Assembly (NCBI RefSeq): GCF_963666145.1
Contig: NZ_OY762614.1
Location: 310,001-374,000, forward strand
Length of the DNA: 64,000 nucleotides
Reading direction: 5' to 3'
Source of the DNA: an uncultured Desulfobacter sp.
GTDB lineage: Bacteria > Desulfobacterota > Desulfobacteria > Desulfobacterales > Desulfobacteraceae
Shown: positions 61,594 through 64,000 of the stretch, in pieces
How positions within the stretch are numbered: the first letter of the stretch is position 1
Layout: each line of letters begins with the position of its first letter
Notes under the pieces: model-generated
Seen by the model: the letters and a program-made list of their open reading frames with translations, nothing else
Told to the model about the DNA's origin: nothing
Databases searched by the model: none
Position numbers and translations under genes: made by a program

Positions 61594-62028
61594 ATGGGAC
61601 CTTCATCCGGCCAATTTCGCGTAAAATCTAATTCACACGCCCAATATGTTAATTTTGCCTTTTTAATGCTGATTTTACTAATTTTGCCGGGCTGTGGGCC
61701 GCCAACCACAGGATCGCCCGTGTACTACGAATCCAGCATGGAAAACAGAACCCGATCACCAGCAACTTTTGTCAGCGATGCGGTGCTCTTGACCCGGGTG
61801 AGATCTAAATTCATTTCCGATGATATGGTGGATGATGATGAGATTCAAATAAAAGTCCGCCATGGGGTGGTCTATCTTGACGGCTGGGTTGCAGACAGCT
61901 ACCAGCGCCGCATGGCCCAGGCTCTGGCCCAGAGCGTTGACGGGGTGAACCGGGTGGTAAGCCGTCTTAGACTCACCAACCCGGGCACCATATTTATCAA
62001 TCCGGACCCTAGGACACCTGTTTTTTAG
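61594..62028 (+). CDS. BON-domain lipoprotein
   Basis: 144 residues. The signal peptide ends in the lipobox LILPGC (Cys about residue 34), then GPPTTGSP, so the protein is lipid-anchored to the cell envelope. A BON domain (about 63-135) is visible as SDAVLLTRVRSKF, VRHGVVYLDGWV and RVVSRLRL. Such proteins, like OsmY/Dolp, help keep the outer membrane sound. The N-terminal ~24 residues before the hydrophobic core are long for a lipoprotein signal, so the true start may be the internal ATG. Its 3' end overlaps dnaE by 20 bases in convergent order. Confidence 0.8.
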   Translation: MGPSSGQFRVKSNSHAQYVNFAFLMLILLILPGCGPPTTGSPVYYESSMENRTRSPATFVSDAVLLTRVRSKFISDDMVDDDEIQIKVRHGVVYLDGWVADSYQRRMAQALAQSVDGVNRVVSRLRLTNPGTIFINPDPRTPVF

Positions 62029-64000
62029 GCCAGCGTTTTTTCTTCTTCACCTTGTCCTTGACCGGGGCGCATCGGGTTTCGATGGTGCCGGGACCAAGGA
62101 TGGTCTCAATCTCCTGGAAAAGACCGGGGCAGGCATCTGACTTATACTCATCCGACAATTTCACCATCACATCAGGATGTTCAGAATCAATGTGAATGTT
62201 AAACAAGGAGACACAATTGCCCGGATACCGTTCGATCACGGGTTTGAGCTGATCGAGCACATCGGTTTTATGATGATTGGCATCCACCTGCATGACAATA
62301 CCGGCAGCCCAAAGGGTTTCGGCCTGGGTTGCAGGCACAATGGCTTCGCCGATCAGCTTAACGGTATTCTCTTTTTTCTGGACTTCAGCTTCAACAATCA
62401 CCACTTGTTCCTGGGACAAAAAGGTATGGGTCATGGCATACAGATTGGGGAAAACCACCAGCTCCACGGTTGAATACTGATCTTCAATATTGCAGAACGC
62501 CATCAAGTCCCCTTTTTTGGTCTTGTGGATTTTCTGAATCTTGAGATTCCCGCCGATGCGGACCATTTTTTCATCCGGCGCGTCCTGGAGCGTGATCGTA
62601 TTCACACTGGTAAATTTTCGAATGATATCCGCATAATCATCCATGGGATGTCCGGTGATGTAAAACCCCAGGGCTTCTTTTTCCAGTTCAAGCAGATCCT
62701 TGCCCGCCCATTCATCCATCTCAGGCATTTTAGGAATATTGGAGGGCAGACAAATGCCCACACCCGAATCGGCAAAGAGATCCAGCTGGGCATCGGCTTT
62801 TTCCTTCTGGATTCTGGCTCCATGGTCCAGGGCATCTTCGAGCACCGCCATCATCTGGGAGCGTTTGTCCCCGGTGGAGTCAAAGGCCCCGCATTTGATC
62901 AGGGCTTCAATTACTTTTTTATTGGCCTTGCTTAAATTTACCCGTTCGCAGAAATCATAAAGACTGTCATAGTCCCCGTCCTTTTCACGAATTTGAACAA
63001 TGGATTCTATGGCAGCCTCTCCCACCCCTTTAATGGCGGCCAGGCCAAAACGGATACAATGGTTATCCACATTGAAAAAGGCGTCACTCTGGTTGACATC
63101 CGGGGGCAGCACCTTGATGCTGTGTCCTTTGCACTCATCCATATATTTGAGCACCGCATCGGAATTGCTGCGTTCGGACGTCATCAGGGCGGCGATGAAC
63201 TCAACAGGAAAATGGGCTTTAAGATAGGCAGTCTGGTAGGCAATCAGGGCATAGGCGGCAGAATGGGATTTATTAAAACCGTAACCGCCGAATTTTTCCA
63301 TGAGGTCAAAGACCTCTTCAGCCTTTTTCGGGTCAAGACCTTTTTCCTGGGCACCTTTCATGAACAGGGCCCGGTGCTCCTCCATCATGGCGGCGATCTT
63401 TTTGCCCATGGCTTTTCGAAGCCCGTCGGCCTGGGCCATGGTGTAATTGGCCAGGACCCCGGCAATTTTCATGACCTGTTCCTGGTACAGGATCACCCCG
63501 TAGGTCTCTTCGAGTACCGGCTCAAGCTCGGGGAACTGATATACCACAGGCTCCCGACCATGCTTTCGTTCCACATAGCTGTCTGCCATGCCCGAATCCA
63601 AGGGGCCAGGCCGATACAGGGCCACAAGGGCCACAATGTCCGAGAAGCTGGCCGGCTTCAGCCGGGAGATCAGTTCCTTCATACCAGAACTTTCAAGCTG
63701 GAACACCCCGGTGGTATCGGAATTTTGCAAAAGTTCAAAGGTCTTTTGATCCGAATAATCCAGGTGCAGCAGATCCGGCGGTGTATCCCCCTGCTTTTCG
63801 ATCAGGGCAATACAGTTCTTGATAACGGTGAGGTTGCGAAGCCCTAGAAAGTCAAATTTAACCAAACCCTGTTTTTCAGTGAAGGTCATGTCAAACTGGG
63901 TAATGGTTTCACCTTCTTTGCCCTTGAACAGCGGCAGATATTCCCACAGCGGTTTGTCGGAAACCACAACCCCTGCCGCATGGGTGGATGCGTGCCGGGG
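62009..64000 (-). CDS. dnaE: DNA polymerase III alpha subunit, C-terminal part, cut by window edge
   Basis: The minus-strand frame is open to base 64000, so only the C-terminal ~664 residues are present; the PHP domain and most of the palm, including the catalytic Asp triad in part, lie outside. Visible are VVSDKPLWEYLPL, FLGLRNL, FDLLQNxDTTGVFQLESSGM-like sequence, ALYRPGPLDSGM, EEIYGVILYQEQVMKIA-like sequence and GGYGFNKSHSAAYALIAYQTAYLKAHFP, all typical of DnaE fingers. The tandem HhH region and the OB-fold domain (GGNLKIQKIHKTKKGDLMAF) follow. The C-terminal tail is Lys-rich. Replicative polymerase of the chromosome. Confidence 0.97.
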   Translation of the reverse strand, partial: PRHASTHAAGVVVSDKPLWEYLPLFKGKEGETITQFDMTFTEKQGLVKFDFLGLRNLTVIKNCIALIEKQGDTPPDLLHLDYSDQKTFELLQNSDTTGVFQLESSGMKELISRLKPASFSDIVALVALYRPGPLDSGMADSYVERKHGREPVVYQFPELEPVLEETYGVILYQEQVMKIAGVLANYTMAQADGLRKAMGKKIAAMMEEHRALFMKGAQEKGLDPKKAEEVFDLMEKFGGYGFNKSHSAAYALIAYQTAYLKAHFPVEFIAALMTSERSNSDAVLKYMDECKGHSIKVLPPDVNQSDAFFNVDNHCIRFGLAAIKGVGEAAIESIVQIREKDGDYDSLYDFCERVNLSKANKKVIEALIKCGAFDSTGDKRSQMMAVLEDALDHGARIQKEKADAQLDLFADSGVGICLPSNIPKMPEMDEWAGKDLLELEKEALGFYITGHPMDDYADIIRKFTSVNTITLQDAPDEKMVRIGGNLKIQKIHKTKKGDLMAFCNIEDQYSTVELVVFPNLYAMTHTFLSQEQVVIVEAEVQKKENTVKLIGEAIVPATQAETLWAAGIVMQVDANHHKTDVLDQLKPVIERYPGNCVSLFNIHIDSEHPDVMVKLSDEYKSDACPGLFQEIETILGPGTIETRCAPVKDKVKKKKRWPKKQVS

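Noticed and set aside
1..64000. CRISPR array or tandem repeat array
   Set aside because: No regularly spaced repeats of 20-40 bases were seen; the only tandem repeat is the two-copy unit at 57185-57222.

Overview
The window reads as chromosomal DNA of an anaerobic, Gram-negative, signalling-rich bacterium. The best fit is a member of the Desulfobacterota, plausibly a Desulfobacteraceae relative. Supporting signs are the PPDK/PDRP pair, QueH and MtaB, a MshEN-type pilus ATPase, a NIL-ferredoxin fused in operon to mnmA, a sigma-54 regulator and very many hybrid histidine kinases. No sulfate-reduction gene lies in the window, so the taxonomic call is inference.

Layout. 1-850 holds the 5' part of an IS1634-type transposase that runs off the left edge. 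1005-6312 holds a CHASE4/HAMP/PAS diguanylate cyclase, then maf, a YggS-type PLP protein and queH, then a convergent sigma-54 response regulator. 6313-7145 is mostly non-coding: a REP-like palindrome, a strong terminator and a 49-codon basic protein gene. 7146-8153 is an adenine/adenosine deaminase. 8357-15788 is one six-gene minus-strand operon: ABC ATPase, FecCD permease, periplasmic binding protein, TonB receptor, a radical SAM enzyme whose C-terminal third looks like a substrate-binding protein, and a methyltransferase. 16300-20614 holds a PilB/GspE ATPase with a cyclic-nucleotide-binding tail, a small membrane protein and an ABC-F ATPase.

20893-30468 holds ppdK and its terminator, an MCP with an exported two-module PilJ protein, an exported degenerate receiver protein with a small exported partner, a membrane protein, the PPDK regulatory kinase/phosphorylase, a protein made of two copies of a Cys-containing domain, and a short GGQ release-factor-like protein. 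32536-35368 is a coupled tRNA-thiolation operon (NIL-ferredoxin, mnmA, mtaB).

30514-57024 is dominated by phosphotransfer signalling: five hybrid histidine kinases, a CheR, a receiver relic, a DUF294 regulator, and a Cache kinase with a NarL-type regulator. An IS110/IS1111-type element, with a structured RNA candidate 3' of its recombinase, sits inside this island. 57234-60161 is an acyl-CoA synthetase/thiolase pair. 60333-64000 holds a DjlA-like co-chaperone, two small envelope proteins and the C-terminal two thirds of dnaE, cut by the right edge.

The clearest candidates for undescribed biology are the radical SAM/binding-protein fusion in a metallophore- or cofactor-type uptake operon, the secreted pseudo-receiver pair, the PilB-cNMP fusion, and the putative bridge RNA of the IS110-family element.
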